Shown here one piece after another: positions 28,612 through 38,290 of a DNA stretch of 64,000 nucleotides. The DNA is from Amphibacillus indicireducens (GTDB lineage Bacteria; Bacillota; Bacilli; Bacillales; Amphibacillaceae): contig NZ_BAABDL010000014.1 of assembly GCF_039539605.1 (NCBI RefSeq), positions 47,682 to 111,681 of the forward strand, given 5' to 3'. Under the pieces are notes generated by a model. It made no database searches and had not been told where the DNA came from. It worked only from the letters and a program-made list of their open reading frames with translations. The first letter of the stretch is position 1. Every line of letters begins with the position of its first letter. The translations under genes and the position numbers were made by a program.

Positions 28612-29535
28612 CTAAAATAAGATTCGGGCAAGATAAATGACAAATGTCACCGTAATCGCTGATGCGAGCGTTGAGAACATCACAGCCTGTGTCGCAAACG
28701 CTGGATCATCACTATATTCCTGAGCAACAACCGAACTATTGACAGATGTTGGCATCGCTGAAGCTATAAATAGCGCCTGCGCGGTAATGCCTTCAAGACC
28801 AAAGACAAGGATCATCAAGTAAGCAATGATCGGTCCACCAATTAAACGGATCAACATACTCAGATAGACTAGTCTAAGTCCTTTTGTCAATTTAATCGTC
28901 GCAATTTGCGCACCGATTGTGAGTAAAGCCATGCCAACCATTGCATTCGCAATATGACCAGCAGGTACGAGCACAAGATCAGGCAAAGGCACGTTGAAAA
29001 AATTCAACAGGAGCCCCGCAACTAAACCATATAAAACAGGCATCCGAAAATAACCGAGCAACGCACGCCATTTACCTTTTGATGACACACGAATTGAGAA
29101 AATACCATATGAAAAAAGAAAGATATTTTGAAAGGTCAGTGCGACAACTTGGATCGATGTCGCCAAAGGATCCCCCTGAAAAACAAGCGCATTAACTGGT
29201 ACACCATAATTTCCTGAATTAAAGAAAATCGTACTATTGGTAAACAACGTCTTACGATTTCCCTCAAGTTTGAGCGCTTTTCCGACCAACGTTGAAATCA
29301 GAAAAATAATTGCCACAAACAAGATAAAAAAACCGAGAATACTAAAGAAAAAATACCCACTAAATTCAGCCCGATACATCGCATTAAAAATAAAACCCGG
29401 AGCTAAGAAATAAATATTGACCTTTGCCAATGTTGATAAATCAAGCTTATACTTGATCTGAATAATATAACCGACGAGCATCAGCACAAAGACTGGCCCG
29501 ATAATTTCCCGTAGAATCAATAATAGTTCCGCCAC
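28612..29535 (-). CDS. AEC-family (auxin efflux carrier/malate permease) transporter
   Basis: This is a 307-residue membrane protein with about ten helices. Family features are ..LAKVNIYFLAPGFIFNAMYR.., ..NSTIFFNSGNYGVPVNALVF.. and the conserved last region ..QALFIASAMPTSVNSSVVAQEY... Bacterial AEC proteins move malate, malonate or other carboxylates. It is monocistronic with its own terminator. Confidence 0.9.
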   Translation of the reverse strand: MAELLLILREIIGPVFVLMLVGYIIQIKYKLDLSTLAKVNIYFLAPGFIFNAMYRAEFSGYFFFSILGFFILFVAIIFLISTLVGKALKLEGNRKTLFTNSTIFFNSGNYGVPVNALVFQGDPLATSIQVVALTFQNIFLFSYGIFSIRVSSKGKWRALLGYFRMPVLYGLVAGLLLNFFNVPLPDLVLVPAGHIANAMVGMALLTIGAQIATIKLTKGLRLVYLSMLIRLIGGPIIAYLMILVFGLEGITAQALFIASAMPTSVNSSVVAQEYSDDPAFATQAVMFSTLASAITVTFVIYLARILF

Positions 29536-29685
29536 TTTTGTCCCCTCTACTTCCTGATCTTTTTCTCAAAAATAATTCCTCTCTTTATTCGAGTAAGAGA
29601 GGAAACGTTATATTTAGTATAACGAAAACAGTTAACTTTGTCATATTCGTGTGTGATTGATCATCAGTCATACGTACTTTACTTA

Positions 29686-29915
29686 ACTTGACTGCATTTC
29701 GGAGGACTTGTCTGTATTTCATCCAACTCGTCTGCATTTCGATGGACTTGTCTGTATTTCAGCCAACTTGTCTGCATTTCGATGGACTTGTCTGTATTTC
29801 AGCCAACTTGACTGCATTTCGATGGACTTGTCTGTATTTCAGCCAACTTGTCTGCATTTCGATGGACTTGTCTGTATTTCAGCCAACTTGACTGCATTTC
29901 GATGGACTTGTATTC
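29686..29915. repeat. 20-bp tandem array, about 11 units
   Basis: Two alternating 20-bp variants, acttgtctgtatttcagcca and acttg(t/a)ctgcatttcgatgg, repeat in register from 29686. Open frames over it encode only the repeat and are not genes. It lies between the ends of two genes on the minus strand. Confidence 0.95.
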
Positions 29916-29938
29916 CATTCTGTCATATCAAGTTGAAC

Positions 29939-31021
29939 TTACTGAAAGATATCTTCCGCTTCATGAAAGCCATCAGCAATCACAGTCTCTTCGATATTAT
30001 CTTTTGTCACAGCAACAGGTGTTAATAATACTGTTGGGACATCTTTTTTACCATTATTAATCGTTAAATCTGTTTCAATCGTTTCACCTCGTGCCATTTG
30101 CACCGAAATTTCAGCTGCTTGTTCAGTCAGCGCTTTAATCGATTTATAAACAGTCATGATTTGTCCACCATTAACGATCCTTTGAAGTCCTAATAACTCA
30201 GCATCTTGACCAACAATTGGAATCTCACCTGACAAACCATATTCCTCCAATGCATCATAAGCAGCTCCTGCCGTTGCATCATTGGCAGCAATGACGGCAT
30301 CAATTTGATCGCCATTTACCTCTAATGCCGCTTGCATATTCTTTTTGGCATTAATCGGCAACCACGCATCTGTCCATTGATCATAAACAACCGTAATATC
30401 ACCTCGTTCAATATATGGTTGTAAAACGCTATAGACACCTTCTCGCATTAAGAGTGCATTATTATCCGTAACGGGGCCACCTATATAAACATAATTCCCT
30501 TTCGGTACAATTTTCGTCATAGCTTCTGCTTGGAGTACACCGATTTGTTCATTATCAAATGAAATATATAAATCTATATTCGCATTTTTAACCAAACGAT
30601 CGTATGAGACAACTGGAATATCAGCCATTTGTGCCTTTCCAACAATAGTTGTCGATGCTTCAGCATTGTGAGGAACGAGCACCAAGAGATCAATTCCTTG
30701 GCTAATTAAGGTTTCTGCTTGCGAAATTTGAAGCGCATCATTCCCATTTGCTGTTTTAACTTCAACCCTTGCTCCAAGTTTTTCTACCGCTTCAACAAAC
30801 ATATCACGATCCTTTAACCAACGTTCTTCCTCAATCGTATCCATCGAAAGCCCAATTGTTAACATTTCATTTGAAATCGGCTCTTTAAGACTATCAGCTC
30901 CATTGCTGATCTCCTCTTCTATACCATTATCCAACTCTCGATTAGTTGAGGCCAAACACCCCATTAACATCAATACGCTCAGCAGATTTAAAATAATCAA
31001 CAAGTGATAAGATAATTTCAT
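29939..31021 (-). CDS. Sugar-binding lipoprotein, XylF-like (second copy)
   Basis: This is a periplasmic-binding-protein family I lipoprotein of 360 residues with lipobox LMGC near residue 22. Sugar-binding features follow XylF: ..QISQAETLISQGIDLLVLVPH.., ..VVSYDRLV.., ..GGPVTDNNALLMREG.. and ..AANDATAGAAYDAL... It is transcribed after the fused ATPase/regulator gene. In clostridial XylFII-LytS-YesN systems a second xylose-binding protein serves a sensor kinase; the YesN-like segment next door makes this role possible here (inference). Confidence 0.88.
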   Translation of the reverse strand: MKLSYHLLIILNLLSVLMLMGCLASTNRELDNGIEEEISNGADSLKEPISNEMLTIGLSMDTIEEERWLKDRDMFVEAVEKLGARVEVKTANGNDALQISQAETLISQGIDLLVLVPHNAEASTTIVGKAQMADIPVVSYDRLVKNANIDLYISFDNEQIGVLQAEAMTKIVPKGNYVYIGGPVTDNNALLMREGVYSVLQPYIERGDITVVYDQWTDAWLPINAKKNMQAALEVNGDQIDAVIAANDATAGAAYDALEEYGLSGEIPIVGQDAELLGLQRIVNGGQIMTVYKSIKALTEQAAEISVQMARGETIETDLTINNGKKDVPTVLLTPVAVTKDNIEETVIADGFHEAEDIFQ

Positions 31022-31075
31022 TCATCTCGCCTCCTTTGCTTGATCTCAACTTAATCTAACTTAAAATTTAATTGA

Positions 31076-33376
31076 TTATCGATTAGTTAAAACTCTTTCT
31101 CGAAAAGTCATTGGTGAGATACCTGTTGTCTTTTTAAAAACTTTACTGAAATAGTTGGGATCATGATAACCTACATCATAAGAAATTTCTTTAATACTTT
31201 TTTCAGGATTTTGAATCAATTCTTTCGCTTTTTCAATCCGACATTCTGTTAAAAAATCAATATAATTAATGCCCAATTTTTCTTTAAACATTTTACTAAT
31301 ATAAATAGTACTTAAACCAACACGATCGGCTAATAAATCGAGCGATATTTCTTCACTAGAATGATCAATAATGTATTGTTTAATTTGTTTAATCACATCA
31401 CTTTCTAAATTTTGATGATAAGTTTGATACTTCTCTTTTAATCGGTTAAGGAACAGACGAATTTCTTCAATAAACTGTTGATACGTTTCACTATAAAGCT
31501 TAAGTGATTTCCATTCTAAATGAATATTCATTTCATCAAGTAATCTAGAAATCATCCAAATTAATTCTAAGATTTTTTGTTGAGTAGTTTCCAATGGGGA
31601 CTGGTCCTTTTCATAGCACTGAATCAGTGTCGTTAATTTTTGCGAAATATTATCCCACTCACCTAAACGTACTTGATCAAAAAACTGTTGTTTACGATAT
31701 TTATCAAGCTGTCTATCACAGTTGTTATCACCAATTGGGAGGTCTTGATAAAAGCGATAATGGTTGGTCCGATCCATATCAATCATTGCAATCAATGCTT
31801 CTTGATAAGATTTTTGGACGTGATCAAGCGAAGGATACACATCACCAATCCCAATTAGCCAACCTTGATCGATCGTTTGATGACGTTTTTTGAAAGCATC
31901 TTGAACAATTTTGATTGCTTGTGAACGAAAGCTTTTCTGCTGATCTCGAAACACAATCACCGGAAACTGCCTACCGTATAATGCACCAATCCAAACACCA
32001 CCCACCTGTTTGATTAGCTCATTCATTACTGTATAAATTTCAAATTTTGCGCCAACATCAATACCCCTTGTTGGCTCATCCAAAATTAATATTTTTGGTC
32101 CAACAAAAAGCCATTTACCTAATGACACCTTTTGTTGATTACCTCCACTTAACTTTTCAACAAGTTGTTCAATTGATGAAGCCTTGATTCCAAGTGACTT
32201 TTTATAGTGTTCAGCAACTTTTATTTCTTCATTTTTATTAATAATGCCGCGATCAGAAATACCCGCTAACTTTGCAACTGAAATATTCTGAGTAATATTT
32301 TGTGTTAAAAATAACCCATTATCTTTTCGACCTTCAGTAACATAAGCGATCCCTTCAGCGATTGCTTCACTCGTATGTTTTAAGTCTTTTTTATGACCAT
32401 TAATAACAAGATCACCGGTTAATTTATAGTTGCGTTGATTACCAAAAATGCTTAAAGCTAATTCAGTACGTCCCGAACCCATTAACCCTGCAATACCAAC
32501 TATTTCACCTTTATTCACGTGTAAATCAGCTTTTTTTACGACATGACGTCCCAGCTGTGAATCATACGCAGACCAATTGTGCAATTCGAATACACGGTCA
32601 CCAATTTCCTTTTTTGGTAGCTCTGGATAAATCGCATTCAACTCTCGCCCAACCATATGCTTAATAATTGTTCGCTCATCTATCTCACCTTTTTTGGCAT
32701 CAAGGGTACAAATTGTTTTGCCATCTCGTAATACCGTTGCTTTATCAGCAATATCAACAATTTCTTGTAGTTTGTGAGAAATCATAATACAAGTGATCCC
32801 TTGTTTTTTTAGCTCCTTGATTAATTGGAGTAAATTTTCACTATCGGTTTCATTCAGAGCTGCTGTCGGCTCATCTAAAATAAGTAGCTTTACATTTTTA
32901 CTCATCGCCTTGGCGATTTCAACAAGTTGTCTACTGCCGACGCCTAGATCTTTAATTAATGTTTTCGGATTTGCTTTTAAATTTACTTTGTCTAGCATTT
33001 CTCTTGCTTTGACAATGGTTTGATTCCAATTAATGATCCCTTTATCTCTCACTTCATTATTGATATAAATATTTTCATAGATTGGGAGATCGGGAAATAA
33101 AGCAAGCTCTTGATAAATAATTACAATTCCAGCATCAACACTTTCATTAATTTTATTAAACTGTTGGACTTTCCCTTGATAGACAATATCTCCTTGATAT
33201 TCACCGTATGGGTAGACACCACTTAATACTTTCATTAAAGTTGATTTTCCGGCACCATTTTCACCAACTAAACAATGAATTTCTCCTTGCTCTACTTTAA
33301 AATTCACTTCATCTAAAGCTTTTACACCAGGAAATGTCTTACTGATATCATGCATTTCAAGAATATACTTAGACAT
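31076..33376 (-). CDS. XylG-type sugar ABC ATPase fused to the C-terminal half of a YesN-like AraC regulator
   Basis: Residues 1-457 are a XylG-like double ATPase. Domain 1 has Walker A GENGAGKS (38-45), ILDEPTAAL and switch ..MISHKLQ... Domain 2 has GLMGSGRTE (298-306), LSGGNQQKV and ILDEPTRGID. Domain 2 breaks off after ..IYTVMNELIKQ (457), losing about 40 residues including the switch region. From 458 (..GGVWIGALYGRQFPVIVF..) the sequence is the middle and end of a YesN/LytTR-partner response regulator, with an AraC helix-turn-helix at about 665-765 (..LLADRVGLSTIYISKMFKEK.., ..ISYDVGYHDPNYFSKVFKK..). The receiver domain, XylH permease and kinase are absent. A deletion joining two genes explains this best. 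Confidence 0.85.
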   Translation of the reverse strand: MSKYILEMHDISKTFPGVKALDEVNFKVEQGEIHCLVGENGAGKSTLMKVLSGVYPYGEYQGDIVYQGKVQQFNKINESVDAGIVIIYQELALFPDLPIYENIYINNEVRDKGIINWNQTIVKAREMLDKVNLKANPKTLIKDLGVGSRQLVEIAKAMSKNVKLLILDEPTAALNETDSENLLQLIKELKKQGITCIMISHKLQEIVDIADKATVLRDGKTICTLDAKKGEIDERTIIKHMVGRELNAIYPELPKKEIGDRVFELHNWSAYDSQLGRHVVKKADLHVNKGEIVGIAGLMGSGRTELALSIFGNQRNYKLTGDLVINGHKKDLKHTSEAIAEGIAYVTEGRKDNGLFLTQNITQNISVAKLAGISDRGIINKNEEIKVAEHYKKSLGIKASSIEQLVEKLSGGNQQKVSLGKWLFVGPKILILDEPTRGIDVGAKFEIYTVMNELIKQVGGVWIGALYGRQFPVIVFRDQQKSFRSQAIKIVQDAFKKRHQTIDQGWLIGIGDVYPSLDHVQKSYQEALIAMIDMDRTNHYRFYQDLPIGDNNCDRQLDKYRKQQFFDQVRLGEWDNISQKLTTLIQCYEKDQSPLETTQQKILELIWMISRLLDEMNIHLEWKSLKLYSETYQQFIEEIRLFLNRLKEKYQTYHQNLESDVIKQIKQYIIDHSSEEISLDLLADRVGLSTIYISKMFKEKLGINYIDFLTECRIEKAKELIQNPEKSIKEISYDVGYHDPNYFSKVFKKTTGISPMTFRERVLTNR

Positions 33377-33407
33377 TTTTCACCCACCTTATATCATTCT
33401 AAATTGA

Positions 33408-33440
33408 GCGAAATAGTGATCTAAATAATCACTATTTCGC
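33408..33440 (-). terminator. Intercistronic hairpin between xylF-like and ATPase genes
   Basis: A 13-bp perfect stem (gcgaaatagtgat / atcactatttcgc) without a T-run, placed just after the binding-protein stop. This position usually raises binding-protein mRNA level by partial termination or 3' protection. Confidence 0.7.
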
Positions 33441-33448
33441 TTTAATTG

Positions 33449-34633
33449 TTATTCTAATCCAGTAAAGTCACTTGCATCATAATACTCTGAATCAATCAAG
33501 GCAGATTGAACATTGTCTTGATCAACAACAATGACCTCAGATTGAATAGCGGGAATGTCTTTCGCGCCGTTATCATACGATCCTGTCGTTTCAGGATTGG
33601 CGCCTTCTAAAAGCATAATCGCCATCACCATTGCATCTGTGACTAAGTTACGAACGTCTTTAAAGACAGTCATTGATTGTTTGCCATCAATAATATACTG
33701 AATCGAAGCCATTTCAGCATCTTGACCTGTAATCAAATAACTCGTTATATCACTATCTGCTGCAAATGTATCGGCAATTGAACGTGCAGTTCCATCATTC
33801 GGCGCTAAAATGAAGACATCACCCTTCATCTCATCACCTGCCGCTGTTAACTGAGTTTGTGCTTTATTAATTGCCTCATTTGGATCCCAGTTTGTTGTGA
33901 CTTGGCCTAAGATACGACCTTGTTCATCACGTGTCAGTTCAGCTTTATCTGCTAATGCTTCCGCTTCACTCGAATTTGCCACTACAAAAGTGCCATCTGC
34001 AATTTTCGGTTGTAAAACGGACCAAGCACCTTCAAAGAATAAGAAAGCATTATTGTCAGAAGCTGCTCCTGCAAATAGATAAAGTGGAAGACCCTTTCCT
34101 TCTGCATGATCAATTAAATAATTTCCTTGTGCCTCGCCTACTGCAAAACTATCAAAAGTAACATAATAATCAACTGCTTCAGTATTTGTAATTAAACGGT
34201 CATAAGCAATAACTGTAATACCTTCATTTGCTGCAGCTTGAACTGCTGCACCTGCTGCGTCCCCATCATGAGGAGCAATAATTAATGTATCAATGCCACG
34301 ACTAATTAATGTTTCAACATTTTGGAGCTCGTTTGCTGAAGAACCTTGACTAAATAAAATTTCAGTCGAATATTGATCCGAATAATCTGAGTTTTCCAGC
34401 GCATCCTTGAATCGCTGTTCATCTTGAACCCAGCGTGGCTCGTCTCGAGTTGGTAAAACAATTCCGATATTCACCTCTCCACCAGACTTATCTTCACTAT
34501 CTGATTCAACTTCTGTAGCTGGATCTTGCACTGAATCGTCTGTCTCTCCACCCGTATCCTCTGTACATGCAACTAACATGAACACAGCTAAAATAGCAAC
34601 TAACAGCAACAACCACTTTCTACTTTTAATCAT
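33449..34633 (-). CDS. Xylose-type sugar-binding lipoprotein (XylF-like)
   Basis: This is the first gene of the sugar ABC locus, 394 residues. ATG 34633 follows AAAGGGGAA; 25 codons of upstream open frame are unsupported. The signal peptide ends in lipobox LVACT. An acidic linker leads to the binding domain: ..NIGIVLPTRDEPRWVQDEQRF.., ..NVETLISRGIDTLIIAPHDGDA.., ..VIAYDRLI.., ..FAGAASDNNAFLFFEGA.. and ..LITGQDAEMASIQYI... This is the ChvE/XylF pattern for aldose sugars. A cre-like site precedes it. Confidence 0.9.
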   Translation of the reverse strand: MIKSRKWLLLLVAILAVFMLVACTEDTGGETDDSVQDPATEVESDSEDKSGGEVNIGIVLPTRDEPRWVQDEQRFKDALENSDYSDQYSTEILFSQGSSANELQNVETLISRGIDTLIIAPHDGDAAGAAVQAAANEGITVIAYDRLITNTEAVDYYVTFDSFAVGEAQGNYLIDHAEGKGLPLYLFAGAASDNNAFLFFEGAWSVLQPKIADGTFVVANSSEAEALADKAELTRDEQGRILGQVTTNWDPNEAINKAQTQLTAAGDEMKGDVFILAPNDGTARSIADTFAADSDITSYLITGQDAEMASIQYIIDGKQSMTVFKDVRNLVTDAMVMAIMLLEGANPETTGSYDNGAKDIPAIQSEVIVVDQDNVQSALIDSEYYDASDFTGLE

Positions 34634-34697
34634 TGTTTTTTCCCCTTTCAAGATTTGGTTTCCTTGCACCTTAAGTATATGAGCGACTAGCCATCGT

Positions 34698-34711
34698 TGT
34701 AAGCGCATTCA
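34698..34711 (-). promoter_or_regulatory. cre-like site upstream of the xylose ABC locus
   Basis: The minus strand reads TGAATGCGCTTACA, one mismatch from the CcpA consensus TGWAANCGNTNWCA, 65-78 bases before the start codon. Confidence 0.65.
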
Positions 34712-34846
34712 ATAGGATTATTTTAGTATGACTAGTAATTTTTTAAATAAGGATAAAGCAAAACTTCAATCAGTGAGGGTTTCTACTGACAGTTGCATTG
34801 CAATCGAGAGATGGATCTTGTAGGAATCTGCATGCTGATAAGCACT

Positions 34847-35175
34847 AATCATCAGAGATCAGTCTCTGAATCGATGCGATTTACAACGAATAGGAGCTAT
34901 TCGTCAGAAATCAGCCTCTGAGTCGGTGCGTTTTACAACGAATAAGAGCTATTCGTCAGAAATCAGGCTCTTAATCGGTATGATTTACAACGAATAGGGG
35001 CTATTCGTCAGAAACCAACCTCTGAATCTGTGTGATTTACAACGAATAGGAGCTACTCGTCAGAAATCAACCTCTAAATCAACCTGATCTCTAACGAATA
35101 GAGGCTAATCATCAGAGATCAACCTCTGAATCGATGCGATTTACAACGAATAAGAGCTTATCATCAGGTATCTCA
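34847..35175. repeat. Tandem array of 52-bp units, about 6 copies
   Basis: Units starting (a)ttcgtcagaaatca lie at 34847, 34899, 34951, 35003, 35055 and 35107, with a partial unit after. The centre (gcctctgaatcggtgcgat) differs from the other arrays while the ends are shared. It fills the space between the sugar operon and the UbiB-like gene. Confidence 0.92.
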
Positions 35176-35293
35176 CTTAAAATACCTTTGATAAGCGACA
35201 AGTTGTAAGACATTACTCATAATGGTCCTTAGACATCTGAGAAGCACAAAGTTATCCAAAACTAATGGATTTTACAATTTTCTAAACAACAAA

Positions 35294-35332
35294 AAAGAGT
35301 TGAATCAAATCATCCGCTTGATTCAACTCTTT
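35294..35332 (-). terminator. Terminator after the UbiB-like gene
   Basis: A 15-bp stem AAAGAGTTGAATCAA and its complement, followed by T's on the minus strand. Confidence 0.9.
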
Positions 35333-35334
35333 GT

Positions 35335-37014
35335 TTAAAACCGTCCCGATTTAAAGATCGAATAGATCAACCATAAAAACATAAATGCAGCGACGAATGA
35401 ACCAATTTCAATTGCTGGAATTGACCAGAGTACTGTTGATTCACCGACAAGTGCTGTACCAATAATCAAGCCCACCATAATAATGCTAAAAGCAAGCATC
35501 ACGATCGCAAACGACAACTGGTTACTAATTCGATCAAGCTTTTTCAAAATTTTATCTAAATCAGGTGTCGTAATTTCAAACCGCACACGCCCATTTTTCA
35601 CAACCGACGATACTTTTTTAACCTGATCAGGAAAACCAGAAAAAAGTTCAATATAATCGGTAATTTGACCGATCGTCTCACGCAAAATCCGCTTCGGTCG
35701 ATAACGCTCGCGAATTAACTGCTTACCAAATGGTTTGGCTACCTCAATAATGCTCAAATCAGGATCAAGCTGCTCAATCGTCCCCTCCAGTGTCAACAAC
35801 GTTTTTGCCAACGTCGTATAATCAGGAGATAATGAAATTTGATGCTTTTGAACGACATGAAACAACTCACGAATCGCATCCGCCAAGCTAATCTCACTTA
35901 ATGCAACCCGATAATATTTATCCATCAACAAATCAACATCATCCTGAAGTGCCGATCGATCAACCGTTTCAGGTGTATCACCCATCTTTAATAAATATTC
36001 AACCATCCCGGCCGTGTCTTCCTGAATCATATGAATCAACATCATCCCAAAATTCTCTTTCATCGTTGCCGTTAACCGACCGACCATACCAAAATCAAGT
36101 AAGACAATTTGATTGTCCTCACGAACGAGGACATTGCCTGGGTGCGGATCCGCATGGAAAAAGCCATCAATCAACACCTGTTGAAAAGTCATTCGCGCTA
36201 AATGATCGGCAATTTGTTTCGGCTCAAACCGGGCAGACATGCCTTCAATAATCTCACTCAGCTTGACACCTTCAACATACTCCATCACCAACACTTTTGA
36301 TGTCGTATACTGATCAAAAATCTCTGGAACTTTGACGAGCTCATCAGCTGAAAACTGCTTCCGAATCCGCTTCGAATTCCGCGCCTCAACAACGTAATCC
36401 AACTCCTGTGAAATCATCGAGGCAAACTCATCAACAACTTCACGCGCCCGGTACTGCGCAGCCCATTCAATCCGCAACTCCGCAAGTGACGCCAACTCCT
36501 TCAAAATCTCAAAATCCGTCGCAATCTTACTCGCAATATTCGGTCGTTGAACCTTGATCGCCACCTGCTCCCCCGACTTCAACACGCCGAGATGCACCTG
36601 CCCAATCGAAGCAGCCGCCAGCGGTTCATGATCAATTTTTGCAAAAACCTCACCAACTGGAACACCAAGTTCAGCCTCAATAATTGCCTTCGCCTCTTGA
36701 AATGGAAATGGAGGGGCGTGTGTCTGCAACTTCTCAAGCTCATCAATTATATCATCTGTCAACAAATCCGGACGCGTACTCGCCATTTGGCCAACTTTAA
36801 TAAACGTCGGGCCAAGCTCCTCTAAAATCAATCGAATTCGCTCACCCAACGTCTTCTCTTCCACATTCGCTTTTCGCTCCTGATACTTCCGCTTCGGAAT
36901 GATGTGCAAATCATTTAACCCAAGCTGCTCAAGCAAAAAGCCTAACCCATTTCTAGAAAAAGCAACGATAATGTCCTTATACCGTTGCAAATGACGAAAG
37001 CGTTTTTCAATCAA
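35335..37014 (-). CDS. ABC1/UbiB/AarF family kinase-like protein
   Basis: This atypical kinase of 559 residues is linked to isoprenoid quinone metabolism in other bacteria. TTG 37014 follows GGGAGGACTTGC; the preceding 12 codons contain that ribosome binding site. Family marks are KxGQ (..FIKVGQMASTRPDLL..), the Ala-rich loop AAASIGQVHLG, ..VAIKVQRP.., ..FFHADPHPGNVLV.. and ..LLDFGMVGR... Two helices end the protein (about 495-555), placing it at the membrane. It is next to a phasin-like gene, an arrangement I believe is common in Firmicutes. Confidence 0.92.
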   Translation of the reverse strand: MIEKRFRHLQRYKDIIVAFSRNGLGFLLEQLGLNDLHIIPKRKYQERKANVEEKTLGERIRLILEELGPTFIKVGQMASTRPDLLTDDIIDELEKLQTHAPPFPFQEAKAIIEAELGVPVGEVFAKIDHEPLAAASIGQVHLGVLKSGEQVAIKVQRPNIASKIATDFEILKELASLAELRIEWAAQYRAREVVDEFASMISQELDYVVEARNSKRIRKQFSADELVKVPEIFDQYTTSKVLVMEYVEGVKLSEIIEGMSARFEPKQIADHLARMTFQQVLIDGFFHADPHPGNVLVREDNQIVLLDFGMVGRLTATMKENFGMMLIHMIQEDTAGMVEYLLKMGDTPETVDRSALQDDVDLLMDKYYRVALSEISLADAIRELFHVVQKHQISLSPDYTTLAKTLLTLEGTIEQLDPDLSIIEVAKPFGKQLIRERYRPKRILRETIGQITDYIELFSGFPDQVKKVSSVVKNGRVRFEITTPDLDKILKKLDRISNQLSFAIVMLAFSIIMVGLIIGTALVGESTVLWSIPAIEIGSFVAAFMFLWLIYSIFKSGRF

Positions 37015-37070
37015 AGCAAGTCCTCCCTCATCGGTTGGAGAATTTTTCACTAAAAATTAGTCAGAAAAAC

Positions 37071-37340
37071 TTATTCCTCACGATTCAGTTGTTGCTCTAA
37101 CCCATCGATGCGTGCTTCTAAGCGAGCAATATCATCTTGAGTGGCGAAGTTTAAGTCTGTTAAGATACTTCGCTGGACGGACTCGCCCTTCGTTTGGTAT
37201 GTCTTCATAACTTCCTTCGCTTCATCACGTGTCATTTCACCTTTTTTAACTAGCTCATCAATCACTTGCTCTGCCTTTTCAAACCCAGCCGCAGCCAAAC
37301 CTAAACCAAGCGCAACACCTTTTTTGAACGTACTCATCAC
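37071..37340 (-). CDS. Phasin-like coiled-coil protein
   Basis: This 89-residue protein has a short Gly/Ala-rich hydrophobic start (..GVALGLGLAAAGFEKA..) and then an amphipathic helical region ending in a coiled coil (..ARLEARIDGLEQQL..). It resembles the polyhydroxyalkanoate-granule regulator/phasin-like family. It starts at GTG 37340 or the adjacent ATG 37337 after AAGGAG. It probably shares a transcript with the UbiB-like gene 56 bases downstream. Confidence 0.75.
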   Translation of the reverse strand: MMSTFKKGVALGLGLAAAGFEKAEQVIDELVKKGEMTRDEAKEVMKTYQTKGESVQRSILTDLNFATQDDIARLEARIDGLEQQLNREE

Positions 37341-37414
37341 TTTTGATCAGCTCCTTAAATTTTTAAAAACTCCTTCATCTTAATTATATTCCCACTCTAC
37401 ACAAAACTAAACAA

Positions 37415-38092
37415 TTAAAGTGGCGAAAGTTCCCAATCAATTGGATCACGACCTGCCCCTTGTAAAAATTCGTTCGCCTGTGAAAACGGCTTACTGCCAA
37501 AAAAGCCACGATACGCCGATAACGGGCTCGGATGTGCCGACTTAATCAGAAAATGCTTCTCCGTATCGATCAAACGCGCCTTCTTCTGCGCCGCCGCTCC
37601 CCAAAGAAAATAAACAACCGGATCAGGCTTCTCATTTAGACACTCAATCACCCGCTCCGTGAAAAGCTCCCAACCAACACCCTGATGCGAATGTGCCTCA
37701 CCCGCACGCACCGTTAAGACATTATTCAACAACAGCACACCTTGCTCAGCCCACTTAATCAAATTGCCATGATCCGGAGTCGTCACACCTAAATCATCCG
37801 CCAACTCTTTGTAAATATTACGCAATGAAGGCGGAATCTTCACCCCCGGTTGCACCGAAAAACTCAACCCATGCGCCTGATTCGGTCCATGATACGGATC
37901 CTGACCCAAAATCACAACCTTCACATCGGCAAACGACGTGTAATTCAACGCATTAAAAACATCCGCCTGAGCCGGATAAATCACCTTTTCTGCATACTCT
38001 TTCGTTAAAAACTCACCTAACCGAACAAAATAAGGCTGTTCGAATTCAGCGGCTAAAATTGGCTCCCAATCATTTGTCAGCAATTGTTTCAT
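37415..38092 (-). CDS. ung: Uracil-DNA glycosylase
   Basis: Ung removes uracil from DNA at the start of base-excision repair. ATG 38092 gives 225 residues, the normal length; the 66 upstream codons of open frame read through palindromic repeats and are not homologous. Key motifs are present: ..VVILGQDPYHGPNQAHGLSF.. (catalytic Asp, water-activating loop), ..LLLNNVLTVR.. and ..SAHPSPLSAYRGFFGSKPF.. (catalytic His and the Leu-bearing intercalation loop region). Confidence 0.95.
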   Translation of the reverse strand: MKQLLTNDWEPILAAEFEQPYFVRLGEFLTKEYAEKVIYPAQADVFNALNYTSFADVKVVILGQDPYHGPNQAHGLSFSVQPGVKIPPSLRNIYKELADDLGVTTPDHGNLIKWAEQGVLLLNNVLTVRAGEAHSHQGVGWELFTERVIECLNEKPDPVVYFLWGAAAQKKARLIDTEKHFLIKSAHPSPLSAYRGFFGSKPFSQANEFLQGAGRDPIDWELSPL

Positions 38093-38152
38093 GTTTTGAA
38101 TCACATCCTCTCGATAGTAAATGAGAACCGGTAGCTGCCAGTTCTCCGCCTG

Positions 38153-38282
38153 TTTGCGTGCGATCGCACGCAAATCAGGAATTTCGCACGCATCCACTGT
38201 GCGATCGCACGCAATTTGATTTTTTCGCACGCATCCACTGTGCGTTCGCACGCAAACGAAAATTTTCGCACACATCCACTGT
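38153..38282. repeat. Perfect 22-bp palindrome and three 40-41 bp GC-rich repeats
   Basis: TTTGCGTGCGA at 38153 is followed immediately by its exact reverse complement. Then cgcacgcatccactg units recur at about 38184, 38225 and 38265, joined by TGCGATCGCACGCA-like palindromes. It lies between ung and the amidase gene and is less AT-rich than its surroundings. Confidence 0.85.
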
Positions 38283-38290
38283 TTAATCAA

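Noticed and set aside
29688..30060. Open frames across the 20-bp array
   Set aside because: They translate the repeat in all frames with no ribosome binding site.
38093..38290. 66-residue N-terminal extension of Ung
   Set aside because: It is translated from palindromic repeats, is Cys-rich and has no Ung homology; the ATG at 38092 gives the normal length.
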